Assembly: GCF_021631985.1 (NCBI RefSeq)
Contig: NZ_CP070225.1
Location: forward strand, 10,354,001-10,418,000
Direction: 5' to 3'
DNA length: 64,000 nucleotides
Source: Sandaracinus amylolyticus
GTDB taxonomy: Bacteria; Myxococcota_A; Polyangia; Polyangiales; Sandaracinaceae
Shown here: positions 9,485 to 19,152 of the stretch, piece by piece
Layout: each line of letters begins with the position of its first letter
Position numbering within the stretch: the stretch's first letter is position 1
Notes under the pieces: model-generated
The model's database searches: none
What the model saw: the letters and a program-made list of their open reading frames with translations, nothing else
What the model was told of the DNA's origin: nothing
Program-made: the position numbers and the translations under genes

Positions 9485-10203
9485 CGATCGTCATCGGCGC
9501 CAGCGAGTATCTCCGCCCCATCGCGCTCTCCGCGGCGGAAGCGTCGTTCGTCGCACGTTCGCTCGCCCCCGGCGCGCTCGTCGACGAGCTCGCGTGGGCT
9601 CCGAACGACGGCGCGCCGTACCTCGACGTGTGGTTGGACTGCGAGACCGAGGAGCGACGCCACCGGATCGATCTCGCGCTCGACTACCTCCGGGAGACCT
9701 CGGTCGCCGGCGACGCGCGGGTGCTCTTCCTGCCCGTGGTCTCGGCGTTCGGCGATCCCTCGAGCGATCGTCGCGTGATCGAGCTCGTCGGTGCTGCGCA
9801 GCGCAAGCTCTCGGGGGGGCGACTGCGCTGCGTCCGTTGGTCGCTCTCGCGGCGTTCGGATGCGACGCTGCGCACGGTCGCGCGCATCTCGGCAGAGCGC
9901 GCCGAGAGACCCGCCACCGTGCTGGGCCTCTCCGTCGAGACTCTGTACGTCGGTGAGGGCTCGCTCTCGGAGCCGCCCGCCGCGCTGACCGCGAACTACA
10001 ACCGCGCGCTGCTGCGCGCGGCGGAGGCGCGCCTGGCTCCCGGCTCCGTGTTCGGGACGCGCGGACGCGCCGAGCGCGTCGCGGAGCTGCTCGAGGCGCA
10101 GGGGCTCTACGTCCGTGCGGATGCGCCGACCGAGGAGGTCGTCGCCGAGCTCGCGCCCGGTGGAGATCTCCACGGTCTCCTCACGCGGCCGAGGCCCGGG
10201 TGA
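9475..10203 (+). CDS. Conserved-looking hypothetical protein in the capsule block
   Basis: This encodes 242 residues from a GTG at 9475, preceded by GAAGGGA, which overlaps the end of the GT2 gene by 10 bp. Its own stop overlaps the next start as GTGA, so translation looks coupled on both sides. There is no signal peptide or membrane segment. It begins with LTIVIGASEYLRPIALSAAE and has an alpha/beta look: predicted strands at VLFLPVVSAFG and LRCVRWSLSR, then TVLGLSVETLYVGEG and a helical C-terminus. I do not recognise a family; the first strand plus loop could be nucleotide- or sugar-binding. Position argues for a part in polysaccharide assembly. Confidence 0.65.
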   Translation: MDLTIVIGASEYLRPIALSAAEASFVARSLAPGALVDELAWAPNDGAPYLDVWLDCETEERRHRIDLALDYLRETSVAGDARVLFLPVVSAFGDPSSDRRVIELVGAAQRKLSGGRLRCVRWSLSRRSDATLRTVARISAERAERPATVLGLSVETLYVGEGSLSEPPAALTANYNRALLRAAEARLAPGSVFGTRGRAERVAELLEAQGLYVRADAPTEEVVAELAPGGDLHGLLTRPRPG

Positions 10204-11477
10204 AGCGCGCCGCCGCGTGCCTCGCCGCGCTCGCGCTCGGGGCGTGTGGTGCGGGTGGGCACGCGGGGCGCGCGCAGCAACGAGCCCTGCCTCGCACCGA
10301 AGGTGCGGCCGAGACGACCGACCGCGTCGATCGAACGGCGCGCCTCCGCTCGATCGCAGCTCGGTGTGGGATCGACCCCGCTGCGGTCTGCGGCGACGAG
10401 CACGCGAACGGATGCCTCGAGCCGACGGATGCGCCCGGCGGTGCGCTCGCGTTCCGCTATCGTGATCGCGCGCAGTGGAGCGACGAAGGTCGGTCACCAC
10501 TGCCGCACTTCCTGGTCCAGCCGATGCGCTCGCTGCGCAACGCGTACAGCGCGGCCGCGCCGGGGAGCGAGGACGAGCGCGTGTGCGAGCGCGCGCTCGC
10601 GATCGAGATCGAGTATCTGCGCTCGACGCTCGTGCAGCGCGGTGATGCGATGGTCTGGGAGAACGAAGACGGGCTCGCGCAGGCGATGGAGCAGGCCGAG
10701 TGGGCTCACGTCATCGCATCGATCGCCGCGGCGCACGCCGCTCGGCAGCGACACGACGAGGCGCGCACCCTGACCGTGCTCGCTCTGGCGCTCGCGGCGG
10801 CGCTCGACGTTCCTGCCGCACCGCGCTCCGGCGGCGTGCGCTCCGAGGAGCGATTCTGCGACGACGGCACCGGCACCATGCACAGTTGTTTCTGGCTGCA
10901 CTCGCGAGGGGTCGGTCTCCGCACGGAGGGCGACGCACCACGTTGGGTGCTGAACCAGCACCTCCACGCCGTGATGGACAGTCTGCTGCTCTACGAGACG
11001 CTGGCGCGCCTGGTGCCGGCGGATGATCCGCGTCGCACCCGAGCTCGAGAGCGCGCGCTCGGCGGTCTTCTCGTGCTCCTGCCGCAGGCCGAGGTCACGC
11101 CCGATGCGCCGCGTCCGCTCCCGACGCTCGAGGACTTCCGCGATCCCCACGGCGAGCACGACTGGGCGCACTACGAGTTCGATCCTGCGCTCGGACGTGC
11201 TCGCGGCATCAGCATCGCCCGCACGTGCCACTATCACGCGCACGTGCTGCAGCTCGTCGCGAACATCGCGCGCTGGGCCGACGCGCACGGAGACGAGCTC
11301 GCGCTGCAGCATCCGCTCGAGACGATGCTCCGACGGGAGGGCATCGTGCACGCGCTCTGGGAGAGCGAGCAGAGCGCATCGGCGCGCCACGAGCGCGGAT
11401 GTCCGCAGCCGCCTCTCGATCCCGCGGCCATCCGCGACTCGGCGTTCTATCTCGAGCGCTTCGGAGCCTCCGAGTGA
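10200..11477 (+). CDS. Lipoprotein resembling the D-glucuronyl C5-epimerase C-terminal domain
   Basis: This encodes 425 residues. The GTG start overlaps the previous stop (GTGA). The signal MKRAAACLAALALGACGAG has a lipobox Cys at residue 16. The rest is helical, fitting an alpha/alpha toroid. Two blocks resemble the C-terminal domain of glucuronyl C5-epimerases (C5-epim_C): WVLNQHLHAVMDSLLLYETL followed by AR-x-RA and LLVLLP, and RTCHYHAHVLQLVANI, equivalent to the D-Y-H-x-x-H-x-x-Q-L segment that carries one catalytic Tyr. The other catalytic tyrosines are not clearly present, so activity is uncertain. As a lipoprotein it would act on polymer outside the cytoplasm, as AlgG does for alginate. 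The next gene starts within its stop codon (TGATG). Confidence 0.55.
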   Translation: MKRAAACLAALALGACGAGGHAGRAQQRALPRTEGAAETTDRVDRTARLRSIAARCGIDPAAVCGDEHANGCLEPTDAPGGALAFRYRDRAQWSDEGRSPLPHFLVQPMRSLRNAYSAAAPGSEDERVCERALAIEIEYLRSTLVQRGDAMVWENEDGLAQAMEQAEWAHVIASIAAAHAARQRHDEARTLTVLALALAAALDVPAAPRSGGVRSEERFCDDGTGTMHSCFWLHSRGVGLRTEGDAPRWVLNQHLHAVMDSLLLYETLARLVPADDPRRTRARERALGGLLVLLPQAEVTPDAPRPLPTLEDFRDPHGEHDWAHYEFDPALGRARGISIARTCHYHAHVLQLVANIARWADAHGDELALQHPLETMLRREGIVHALWESEQSASARHERGCPQPPLDPAAIRDSAFYLERFGASE

Positions 11478-12952
11478 TGCGCGCGTCGTTCTTCGAGCGT
11501 GTGCTCGACAGCGATGCCTGGGTAATCGCCGAGCGCGCCTTCCGCGCACACCGCGAGCGTCCGATCCGACGCGCGCCCGCGCCCCGTGCACCGGCCACGG
11601 ATCTCGAGCGTGCGCTCGAGGCGCTCGATGCGGCGCTCGCGGTCGGTGCGGTGGAGACCGCCGCGACGGAATCGGAGCGCGTTCTCGGCGAGCTGCGCAG
11701 CGCGTCCTCGGCGGGGCTGCGGAGCCGGGCGATCGCGGCGGCGATCGAGGTGCGGATCGCGCTCGGGGATCGCGACGGCGCAGCGTCGCTGGCGCACGAG
11801 CACGCGTCCACGCTCGAGCGCACGGCACGAGGCGTGACCGTGCTCGACCTCCTCGGCGCGCGTGACGCGACCTCGTACTGGCTCCCCGATGGCCGCGCGA
11901 ACGCGGTCGCGATCGCGCGCGACGTCGAGCGAGGTCGCCTCGATGCCGACGGCGTCCTCGCGACGATGGTGCGACGCCCGACCGTGCTCCTCCGCGATCC
12001 GCAGCTCCATCTCCTCGTCGCCAACGCGACCGGTGAGCGCGAGGGAGCACGGACCGCACGCGCGCTCACGCGCGTGCTCCGCGCGTACGGGCTCCCCGGC
12101 GTCGCGCATGCGCACCGTTCGCACGATCTGCTCGAGTCGCTCGCGTTCGAGCCCGGCGCGCCGACCCACGACGGACCGCTCGTCTCGATCGTCGTCTCCG
12201 CCTATCGCGCGGAGCGCACGATCCGCCATGCGATGGACTCGCTGCTGGCCCAGTCGCATCGCGCGATCGAGATCCTCGCGTGCGACGACGCGAGTGACGA
12301 CGGCACTTGGTCGATCCTTCGCGAGCGCTACGGCGACGACCCGAGGGTCCGGCTCTTTCGTTCGCGCGCGAACCAGGGCACCTACAACATCCGGAACGCG
12401 TTGCTCGAGCGTGCACGCGGCGAGCTGCTCACGTTCCACGACGCCGACGACGTGGCGCATCCCGCCCGCATCGCGCGGCAGGTCGCGACGCTGCGTCGAA
12501 CGGGCGCCGAGAGCTGTACGACCAGCTGCGTGCGGATCGATCCCGATGGGCGCGCCGTGTTCTTCCGCGATCAGAGCGCAGTGCGGCTCGCCGTCGTGTC
12601 GCTCATGACCACGCGGAGCGCGTACGAAGCCGTCGGTCCGTTCCGCCGCGCGCGCTTCGGCGCGGACCTCGAGCTGCTCGAGGATCTCCGGCTGCGCGCG
12701 CCGATCGCGCGGGACCGAGCGCCGCTCCTCCTCGTCGCGTGGTCGAGCACGTCGATGACGCGGAGCGCCGCGGCGCAGTCGCTCGAGGACGGATATCGCT
12801 CGCCCGCGCGTCGCGCCTACGCGGAGCTCGCGCGCGCGAAGCGTCGCGGCGAGATCACGAGCACCGAGCTCGACGCGCGCCTGCGCGCGATGGGCAACTA
12901 CGCCGAGCCCTCAGGCGTGGACGAGCACCGTGCTCACGGCCGCACGGCGTAG
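11477..12952 (+). CDS. Glycosyltransferase family 2 with long N-terminal extension
   Basis: This encodes 491 residues; the ATG overlaps the previous stop by one base. Residues 1 to about 225 are an Ala/Arg-rich helical region without recognised motif, perhaps TPR-like helices that bind partners. From residue about 230 a GT-A domain follows: VSIVVSAYRAERTIRHAMDS, ILACDDASDDGTWSIL, RSRANQGTYNIRNALLE and LLTFHDADDVAHPARI with the metal-binding D-x-D. The domain is short at its C-terminus. The gene ends the + strand block and its last 19 bp overlap the 3' end of the methyltransferase gene on the other strand. Confidence 0.8.
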   Translation: MRASFFERVLDSDAWVIAERAFRAHRERPIRRAPAPRAPATDLERALEALDAALAVGAVETAATESERVLGELRSASSAGLRSRAIAAAIEVRIALGDRDGAASLAHEHASTLERTARGVTVLDLLGARDATSYWLPDGRANAVAIARDVERGRLDADGVLATMVRRPTVLLRDPQLHLLVANATGEREGARTARALTRVLRAYGLPGVAHAHRSHDLLESLAFEPGAPTHDGPLVSIVVSAYRAERTIRHAMDSLLAQSHRAIEILACDDASDDGTWSILRERYGDDPRVRLFRSRANQGTYNIRNALLERARGELLTFHDADDVAHPARIARQVATLRRTGAESCTTSCVRIDPDGRAVFFRDQSAVRLAVVSLMTTRSAYEAVGPFRRARFGADLELLEDLRLRAPIARDRAPLLLVAWSSTSMTRSAAAQSLEDGYRSPARRAYAELARAKRRGEITSTELDARLRAMGNYAEPSGVDEHRAHGRTA

Positions 12953-13671
12953 AACACGATCTGACCGCAGAACCGCAGCTTCGCGAGGTTGATCAGGTGC
13001 GGCTTGCGCCCCGTCGATGCGGCCCACGCGTCGATCTCTTCGTTGAGCGGCGACTTGTGGAACCACGCCGACGCTTCCTTCGGGCGCCCGAGGTATTGCC
13101 GCCGGATGAGCGCGATTCCGTCGATCCCGGGGCGCAGCTCGCGGACGTGCAGGCCCGCGTCGGTGAGGATCGTGTGCCAGCCGTAGGGCGTGAAGCACCA
13201 GTAGCTGAACGAGTGATAGGGCTCGAGCGACGACACCGAGCCGATGAACGCGCCGCCCGGTTTCAACACCCGCGTCACGTCGCGCAGCAGCGGCTCCGGG
13301 TGCCTCACGTGCTCGAACACCTGGTTCGAGTAGACGACGTCGAACGACTGCTCGTCGAACGGGAGATGGATGCCGTCGTAGTCGTGGAACGGCGCGTCGT
13401 TGCGCCGCCGGTTCTGCGCCGCCTCGGGCGAGTCGGGGATGTCGACGCCGTGCCAGTCGACGTCGGCTTGGTGTCGGCGGAACACGTCGACGCTGTTGCC
13501 GGCGCCACAGCCGAGGTCGAGCACGCGCATCGGCCTCGTCGCGCCCGCCATCAGCTTTCCGACGTAGTACTCCGACGACACCTGCTCCGCGTGGTCTCGC
13601 GGAATGCAATCCCCGATGATCTCGTCCAGGCCGTCCCGTGCCACGCCCGCTGCGTACCACGTTCGGTCCAC
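12934..13671 (-). CDS. Class I SAM-dependent methyltransferase
   Basis: This encodes 245 residues from a GTG, 5 bp after the kpsC-S fusion, as the last gene of the capsule operon. Motif I is VLDLGCGAGNSVDVF near residue 51, motif II ends in GVDIPD, and the post-motif SFDVVYSNQVFEHVRHPEPL with LKPGGAFIGSV is typical of Methyltransf_11-type enzymes acting on small molecules or glycans. A role in methylating the capsule chain or its terminus is inferred from position. Its 3' end overlaps the convergent GT2 gene by 19 bp. Confidence 0.85.
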   Translation of the reverse strand: MDRTWYAAGVARDGLDEIIGDCIPRDHAEQVSSEYYVGKLMAGATRPMRVLDLGCGAGNSVDVFRRHQADVDWHGVDIPDSPEAAQNRRRNDAPFHDYDGIHLPFDEQSFDVVYSNQVFEHVRHPEPLLRDVTRVLKPGGAFIGSVSSLEPYHSFSYWCFTPYGWHTILTDAGLHVRELRPGIDGIALIRRQYLGRPKEASAWFHKSPLNEEIDAWAASTGRKPHLINLAKLRFCGQIVFYAVRP

Positions 13672-13676
13672 GCGCG

Positions 13677-16600
13677 TCAGGGGCGCGAGACCTCGTCCAC
13701 GGCGTCATCGCGCACGCCGAGCTCGTGAGCGGGTATCTCCCGACGCCAGCGCACACCGGTCCCCGCGAGCTCCTCGTCCGCGCGCCGGTAGAAGCTTCCG
13801 TTGTGCTGGTTGTGCCAGAGGAGCCAGCGCCGGAACTGCTCGTGGAGCGCGCGATCGAACGTGTCGGGATCGCGGAAGAACGAGGCGAGGTCGCCCTGGT
13901 GGGTGAGCCCGGGCATGTCGTAGACGGCGGTGCCGAGCGCCTTCACCGGTGTGCCGTGGTGCAGCGACTGGAGCGCCGTCGTGCTGTTGATCGTGACCGT
14001 TCCGCGAGCGTGCCGGAGCAGCGTCGGCAGGTTCAGGTCGTGGATGTACCAGACGCGCTCGTGGATCCCGTGCTCGCGCGCGAGCTGCTCGACGAGCCCG
14101 CCGTACTCGCGGAACGGGCGATCCATCGGGTGGTGCTTGATCACGAGGACGTGAGCGGGATCGCCGTGCTCCGCGAAGGTCGCGATCACTTCGCGGATGA
14201 ACTCCGGGATGTCGCGGTACTTCGAGTGTCCGAGCTGCGAGTCGTTGTGCACCTGCAGCGCGACGAGGAAGAAGCGGCCCGTCAGCTCGCCCTCGAGGCG
14301 CGAGAGCAAGGGTGTCTCGCGCCGCAGGTACCACTGCTTGCGCACCGCGCCGCGGACCCACGCGAACGCGTGATAGTAGGCGTTGAACGGCCGGTGATGC
14401 TCGTAGTGCGGGAACCCGCGATTGAAGTGCGTGTAGGCGAGCGCGCTGAGCGTCGAGTACCACGCAGAGGCCGAGAACGAGCCCTCGACCGGACGCGACG
14501 GCGGAGGCTGCGGCAGTGCTGCGCGCCGATAGACGTCCGGGTCCCGCGGCAGACGCGAGTGGCCGTTCACTCCGTCTCGCTCGAGCGTGATCCACTCGGG
14601 GCGCAGATAACCTTCTTCGAACACCCAGACGGCCGCACCGCGTGCCCTCGCCGCCGCGATCGCGCGGACGTGATAGGCGCGACAATCGCCGAAGAGGAAG
14701 ATCGCGTCGACCTCGCGCTCCTCCATCAAGCGCGCGACGAACGCAGGCCACTCCTCCGGAGTTCCGCGGAACGAGACCACGTCCGGGCCTCGATAGAAGA
14801 GCGTGTCGCCGGCGTAGAGATTGACCTTCGTCGTGCGGATGCCGGCCGCGCGGAGCTCTTCGGCGAACCGACTCATGAACGGTCCCGAGGGGCCCTGGAG
14901 CAGCAGCGCGCTCTTGCACGTGAGCTCGTCGGGCAGGAGCTCGCCCGCCTTCCGTGCGCCGTTTCGATCGAGCAGCGTTCGCGCGAGGTTCGTGACCTTG
15001 GTGAGCCCGCTGCCGATCCGCGAGCGCCGCTCGCCCTGGCGTGCTCGCGCGTCGATCAGCTCCTCGACGACGCGCTCCGGCGTGGTGAAGCGCCGGCTCG
15101 CGCGGCTCACGTAGCGCGGGTAGCGGAGCAGCGCGCCCGCGACGAGCTCGTCGAGCGAGAGCGCGCGGGTGCGACGCGGATGTGGATGGCGATCCGTCGT
15201 GAGACCCCAGCCTGCGTAGAACGGCTGTCCGTACACCACGACGCGCAGCCCGCGGAGCAGCGCCTCGAACCCGACGAGCGAGGTCATCGTGTGCACCTCG
15301 CTCGCGACCGCGAGACAGTCCGCGATGGCCACGTCGTGGGCGATCTCGTCGGCCCACTGGCGCGCGCGCGACTCGGTGACCGCGCCCGCTCGGTTGCCGC
15401 TCGTGACGTCGGGGTGCGGCTTCCACACGACGTACGCATCGGGGCGCGCCCGGCGCGCCTCTCTCAGCAGCGCCTCGTTGGTGCGCACGTCGATGCACCC
15501 GAGCCGGATCGACGCGTCGTCCTCGACCTGGCCCACGACGAGCACGACGTCGCGACCGCGTGCCGACGCGGCGACGGCGCGCGACGCGCCGACGTTGTAC
15601 TTGCTGACACCGGCGCCGACGATCCGCTCGCGCAGGGTGCGCGCGCGAGAGAGCTCGTCCGCGTCGAACGTCGTCTCCGAGAGGATCCGCTCGAGCCGGC
15701 TCGGCGTCCTCGGGTCGTAGTAGATCCCGAGATCGTCGATCACGAGCGAAGCGGGCGCGTTGAGATCGGAGCCGAGCCCGACGGAGCGCAGGAACCCGTC
15801 CTCCATGCGCACCAGCGGAACGTCGCAGCGCGTGGCGAGCGCGCGGAGATCGTCGTGCTCGCGAGTGCCCCACACGACGAGACGCGACTCGGGCCCGAGC
15901 TTCCGCTCGGCGGCGCGCGCATCGCTCGCGAAGTCGACACGCGTCATCGGCGCACCCACGAAGCGCGGCACGAACGCGCGCTTCCAGGCCGAGAACCCGA
16001 CGCACACGAGGTGCTCGCCGCTCGCTTCCGCGGTGCGCCGCTGCAGCGCGAGGTGCTCCGCGACGCGCTCGTGATCGCAGAGCGCGCCGGTCTCGGGATC
16101 GACGTAACGCGCGTAGTGGAGGTACGCCTCGGCGAAGAGGTGCTCGATCGTCCGCGACGCGCCGCGACGATCGGGCACCGCCGCGCGATCGTCGGTGAGC
16201 CCCCAGCCCGCGTAGAAGGGCACGCCGAAGCACGTCACGCGCTTGCCCGCGATCAGCGCCTCGAGGCCGAGCTGCGAGGTGACGACGTAGACGCGATCGA
16301 CCTCGTCGAGCAGCGCCATCGCGCTCGAGGGCTCGCCGAAGAGGCGCACCCGCGGATCGCGCGGGATCGAGGTGAAGTTCGCGTTCTTCTTCCCGAGCAC
16401 GACGTCGGGGTGCGTCTTCACCACGATCTCGGCGTCGGGGTTCTCGTCGAGCGCGGCCTCGAGCATCCGATCGAACGCGCGCGGCACGCACATCCCGAGC
16501 GAGATCGAGAGATCACCCGCGGTCTGATCGACGACCAGCACGCGCGGCCGGGTGCGCTCACCGAGCGTGCGCGCCGGCGCGTCGTTGTACTTCGAGAGAC

Positions 16601-17012
16601 GCTCACGGCGCATGAACGACATCGCGCGCCGTGCTCGCTCGAGCGTCGCCTCGGGCAGCGCGTCGATCCGCGCGAGCCGCGCTTCGATCTCGCTCGGCTG
16701 CGTCGCGTCGTAGTGGATGCCGACCGCGTCGATCACGATCGAGAGCGGCGGATCGCCGGTCACGCCCGGCGAGAACGAGCGCAGGAATCCGTCCTCGAGC
16801 GCGAAGAACGGCACTCCGTGCGCCGCCGCGTAGCGCCGCGCGGGCTCGGTGTTCGGCTTGCGCCCCCAGCCCACGACCGCGTCGATGCGCGCGCGGGACG
16901 AAGGCCAGAGCACCACGTCGTCGGCGCCGAGGAGGGTGCGGATGTGCGGGATGCGCGCGATGCCGCGCGACCACACGCCGACGCGTCCGAGCCTTCGCGT
17001 CTCGCTCTTCAC
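13677..17012 (-). CDS. kpsCS: KpsC-KpsS fusion: poly-beta-Kdo linker synthase (three domains)
   Basis: This encodes 1111 residues from a GTG at 17012 that overlaps the kdsB stop (GTGA). Domains 1 (about 1-325) and 2 (about 330-670) are the two related Kdo transferase modules of KpsC. Each has GFLRS after an E-D pair ([20 protein letters not shown]), a VIDxxGIHYD/IYYD block, SKYN, VKTHPD or WKPHPD, and PFYAGWGLT. Domain 3 (about 690-1111) is Kps[56 protein letters not shown] and [20 protein letters not shown]. KpsC is normally about 675 residues and KpsS about 390-400, so the length fits a full fusion. Together they build the poly-Kdo linker on lysophosphatidylglycerol at the cytoplasmic membrane. 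Reading is continuous through the junction, so no frameshift is evident. Confidence 0.92.
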   Translation of the reverse strand: MKSETRRLGRVGVWSRGIARIPHIRTLLGADDVVLWPSSRARIDAVVGWGRKPNTEPARRYAAAHGVPFFALEDGFLRSFSPGVTGDPPLSIVIDAVGIHYDATQPSEIEARLARIDALPEATLERARRAMSFMRRERLSKYNDAPARTLGERTRPRVLVVDQTAGDLSISLGMCVPRAFDRMLEAALDENPDAEIVVKTHPDVVLGKKNANFTSIPRDPRVRLFGEPSSAMALLDEVDRVYVVTSQLGLEALIAGKRVTCFGVPFYAGWGLTDDRAAVPDRRGASRTIEHLFAEAYLHYARYVDPETGALCDHERVAEHLALQRRTAEASGEHLVCVGFSAWKRAFVPRFVGAPMTRVDFASDARAAERKLGPESRLVVWGTREHDDLRALATRCDVPLVRMEDGFLRSVGLGSDLNAPASLVIDDLGIYYDPRTPSRLERILSETTFDADELSRARTLRERIVGAGVSKYNVGASRAVAASARGRDVVLVVGQVEDDASIRLGCIDVRTNEALLREARRARPDAYVVWKPHPDVTSGNRAGAVTESRARQWADEIAHDVAIADCLAVASEVHTMTSLVGFEALLRGLRVVVYGQPFYAGWGLTTDRHPHPRRTRALSLDELVAGALLRYPRYVSRASRRFTTPERVVEELIDARARQGERRSRIGSGLTKVTNLARTLLDRNGARKAGELLPDELTCKSALLLQGPSGPFMSRFAEELRAAGIRTTKVNLYAGDTLFYRGPDVVSFRGTPEEWPAFVARLMEEREVDAIFLFGDCRAYHVRAIAAARARGAAVWVFEEGYLRPEWITLERDGVNGHSRLPRDPDVYRRAALPQPPPSRPVEGSFSASAWYSTLSALAYTHFNRGFPHYEHHRPFNAYYHAFAWVRGAVRKQWYLRRETPLLSRLEGELTGRFFLVALQVHNDSQLGHSKYRDIPEFIREVIATFAEHGDPAHVLVIKHHPMDRPFREYGGLVEQLAREHGIHERVWYIHDLNLPTLLRHARGTVTINSTTALQSLHHGTPVKALGTAVYDMPGLTHQGDLASFFRDPDTFDRALHEQFRRWLLWHNQHNGSFYRRADEELAGTGVRWRREIPAHELGVRDDAVDEVSRP

Positions 17013-17776
17013 GACGCCATCGCCCGTCGCACGCGCTCGAGATCCTCGGGCGTGTCGACGCCGTGCTGGGGCGCCTCGTCGAGCACGCTCACGTGGATGC
17101 CGATGCCGAGCTCGAGCGCGCGCAGCTGCTCGAGCGACTCGGCGCGCTCGTGGGTCGCGACCGGCGCTTCGGCGAGCGTGCGGAGCGTGCCGGCGCGGTA
17201 CGCGTAGAGGCCGAGGTGGCGCAGATAGGGCACGCCCGCGGGCAGTGCACTCGGCGCGCCAGCGGCGAAGGCATCGCGCGCATACGGGATCGGCGCGCGG
17301 CTGAAGTAGAGCGCGTACCCGCTGCGATCGAGCACGACCTTCACGACCTGCGGCGCGAGCACCTCGCGCACCTCGTGGATCGGCGTGGCGAACGTCGCGA
17401 TCCCGGCGCGCGCGTTCGACGCGAGGGCGCCCGCCAGTCGAGCTGGCAGCGTGATCGGCACGAGCGGCTCGTCGCCCTGCAGGTTCACGACGATCGCGTC
17501 GTCGCTCCAGCCGCGACGGCGCGCGACCTCCGCGAGGCGATCGGTGCCGGTCGCGTGATCGGGGGACGTCATCATCGCGACCCCGCCCGCGCGCTCGATC
17601 ACCTCGGCGATGCGCGCGTCGTCGGTCGCGACCAGCGCCTCGACCGCGCCCGACGCGACCGCCTTCTCCCAGACGTGAACGACCAGCGGCTTGCCCGCGA
17701 TCTCCGCGAGCGCCTTCGCGGGCAGGCGACTCGACGAATAACGCGCGGGGACCACCACTCGGAACGGCTCGCTCAT
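17009..17776 (-). CDS. kdsB: 3-deoxy-manno-octulosonate cytidylyltransferase (CMP-Kdo synthetase)
   Basis: This encodes 255 residues, the usual length. It activates Kdo with CTP to CMP-Kdo in the cytoplasm. The start ATG at 17776 is followed at once by the family signature [17 protein letters not shown]; the preceding in-frame residues are a shadow of kdsC. Other motifs: [47 protein letters not shown] and the terminal [11 protein letters not shown]. The start overlaps the kdsC stop (ATGA) and its stop overlaps the kpsC-S start (GTGA). It could equally be called kpsU; the sequence cannot tell whether the cell has a second copy for lipid A core. Confidence 0.95.
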   Translation of the reverse strand: MSEPFRVVVPARYSSSRLPAKALAEIAGKPLVVHVWEKAVASGAVEALVATDDARIAEVIERAGGVAMMTSPDHATGTDRLAEVARRRGWSDDAIVVNLQGDEPLVPITLPARLAGALASNARAGIATFATPIHEVREVLAPQVVKVVLDRSGYALYFSRAPIPYARDAFAAGAPSALPAGVPYLRHLGLYAYRAGTLRTLAEAPVATHERAESLEQLRALELGIGIHVSVLDEAPQHGVDTPEDLERVRRAMAS

Positions 17777-18312
17777 CGTCGCAACAGCTCCTCGCACGCC
17801 GCGCGCAGCCGACCTCGCGCGTCGAGCAGCGCGTCGCACACCTCGCGCACCGCGCCGCGCCCACCGCGCTCGCGCGTCACCCACGCCGCTTCTTCGCGCA
17901 CCAGCGGGTGCGCGTCGGCGACCGCGATCCCCACGCCCGCCGCGCGCATCGCCGGCAGATCGAACACGTCGTCGCCGACGAACGCGATCGACGCGAGCGG
18001 CACCCCGAGCGTCGCGGCGAGCTCCGCCATCGCGACGCCCTTGTCCTCGCGTGCATCGAGCAGGTGCGCGACCTTCAGATCCGCGAGCCGCCGCACCAAC
18101 ATCGGCGAGCGCTTCGCGGTGATCACCGCGACGGCGATCCCCTCGTTCTGCACGAGCCGCATGCCCATGCCGTCGCGCACGTGGAAGGTCTTCAGCACCT
18201 CTCCGTCCGCGCCGTACGTCAGCGAGCCGTCGGTGAGCACTCCGTCGACGTCGAGCGCGAGCGCGCGCACCGACGCGAGCTTCTCGCGCAGCGCGACGTC
18301 GTCGAGCGTCAC
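17773..18312 (-). CDS. kdsC: Kdo-8-phosphate phosphatase (HAD family)
   Basis: This encodes 179 residues from a GTG at 18312 overlapping the kdsA stop (GTGA). KdsC hydrolyses Kdo-8-phosphate to Kdo. The catalytic HAD motif I is [12 protein letters not shown] (nucleophile Asp near residue 21). Further motifs are [21 protein letters not shown], the Lys segment [10 protein letters not shown], and [11 protein letters not shown] for metal binding. It is a short C0-type HAD with no cap domain, usually a tetramer. It sits between kdsA and kdsB with overlaps on both sides, which is the logical order of the CMP-Kdo pathway. Confidence 0.93.
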   Translation of the reverse strand: MTLDDVALREKLASVRALALDVDGVLTDGSLTYGADGEVLKTFHVRDGMGMRLVQNEGIAVAVITAKRSPMLVRRLADLKVAHLLDAREDKGVAMAELAATLGVPLASIAFVGDDVFDLPAMRAAGVGIAVADAHPLVREEAAWVTRERGGRGAVREVCDALLDARGRLRAACEELLRR

Positions 18313-19139
18313 AGCCCCTCGGCGTAGGGCCGCGACTTCACCACACGATCGATCTCGACCAGCGCGCCGAGCAGCTCTTCCATGCGACCGAGCGGCCACA
18401 TGTTCGGCCCGTCGCTGAGCGCGACGCTCGGATCGGGATGCGTCTCCATGAACACGCCCGCGACACCCGACGCGACCGCGGCGCGCGCGAGCACCGGCAC
18501 GAACTGCGACTGACCACCCGAGCTCGTGCCCTGACCGCCCGGCTGCTGCACCGAGTGCGTCGCGTCGAACACCACCGGGCACTTCGTCTCGCGCATGATC
18601 GCGAGGCTGCGCATGTCGGAGACGAGCGTGTTGTATCCGAACGACACGCCGCGCTCGCAGACCATCACCTGCGAGTTGCCCTCCGCGCGGAACTTCTCGA
18701 CGACGTTCTTCATGTCCCAGGGCGCGAGGAATTGGCCCTTCTTCACGTTCACCGGCTTGCCGGCGCGCGCGACCTTCTGGATGAAGCCGGTCTGCCGCAC
18801 GAGGAACGCAGGCGTCTGCAGCACGTCGACGACCGACGCGACCTCGTCCATCGGCGTGTCCTCGTGCACGTCGGTGAGCACGGGAACGCCGACGCGGGTG
18901 CGCACCTCTTCGAGCACCGCGAGCCCCTGCTCCATGCCCGGCCCGCGGAACGCGGTGCCCGACGTGCGGTTCGCCTTGTCGAAGCTCGCCTTGAACACGT
19001 AGGGCACGCCGAGCTTCGTCGTGATCGCCTTCATCGCCTCGGCGACCTCGAGACAGAGCTCGCGGCTCTCGACGACGCAGGGCCCCGCGATGACGAAGAG
19101 CGGGAGACGGTTGCCGATCTCGAACCCAGCCAGCCTCAT
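18309..19139 (-). CDS. kdsA: Kdo-8-phosphate synthase
   Basis: This encodes 276 residues, normal for the family. It condenses arabinose-5-phosphate and phosphoenolpyruvate to Kdo-8-phosphate. Motifs: [87 protein letters not shown]. The Cys in AGPCVVES (an Asn in the E. coli enzyme) places it in the metal-dependent class described for Aquifex. The start has GGAGAAGTGGG upstream and follows kpsD by 13 bp. Confidence 0.95.
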   Translation of the reverse strand: MRLAGFEIGNRLPLFVIAGPCVVESRELCLEVAEAMKAITTKLGVPYVFKASFDKANRTSGTAFRGPGMEQGLAVLEEVRTRVGVPVLTDVHEDTPMDEVASVVDVLQTPAFLVRQTGFIQKVARAGKPVNVKKGQFLAPWDMKNVVEKFRAEGNSQVMVCERGVSFGYNTLVSDMRSLAIMRETKCPVVFDATHSVQQPGGQGTSSGGQSQFVPVLARAAVASGVAGVFMETHPDPSVALSDGPNMWPLGRMEELLGALVEIDRVVKSRPYAEGL

Positions 19140-19152
19140 CCCACTTCTCCGA

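Noticed and set aside
13638..17207. A 1189-codon + strand frame opposite kpsC-S
   Set aside because: Its translation is Arg/Val/Ala-rich without any motif and mirrors the coding strand exactly; the - strand has clear catalytic motifs throughout.
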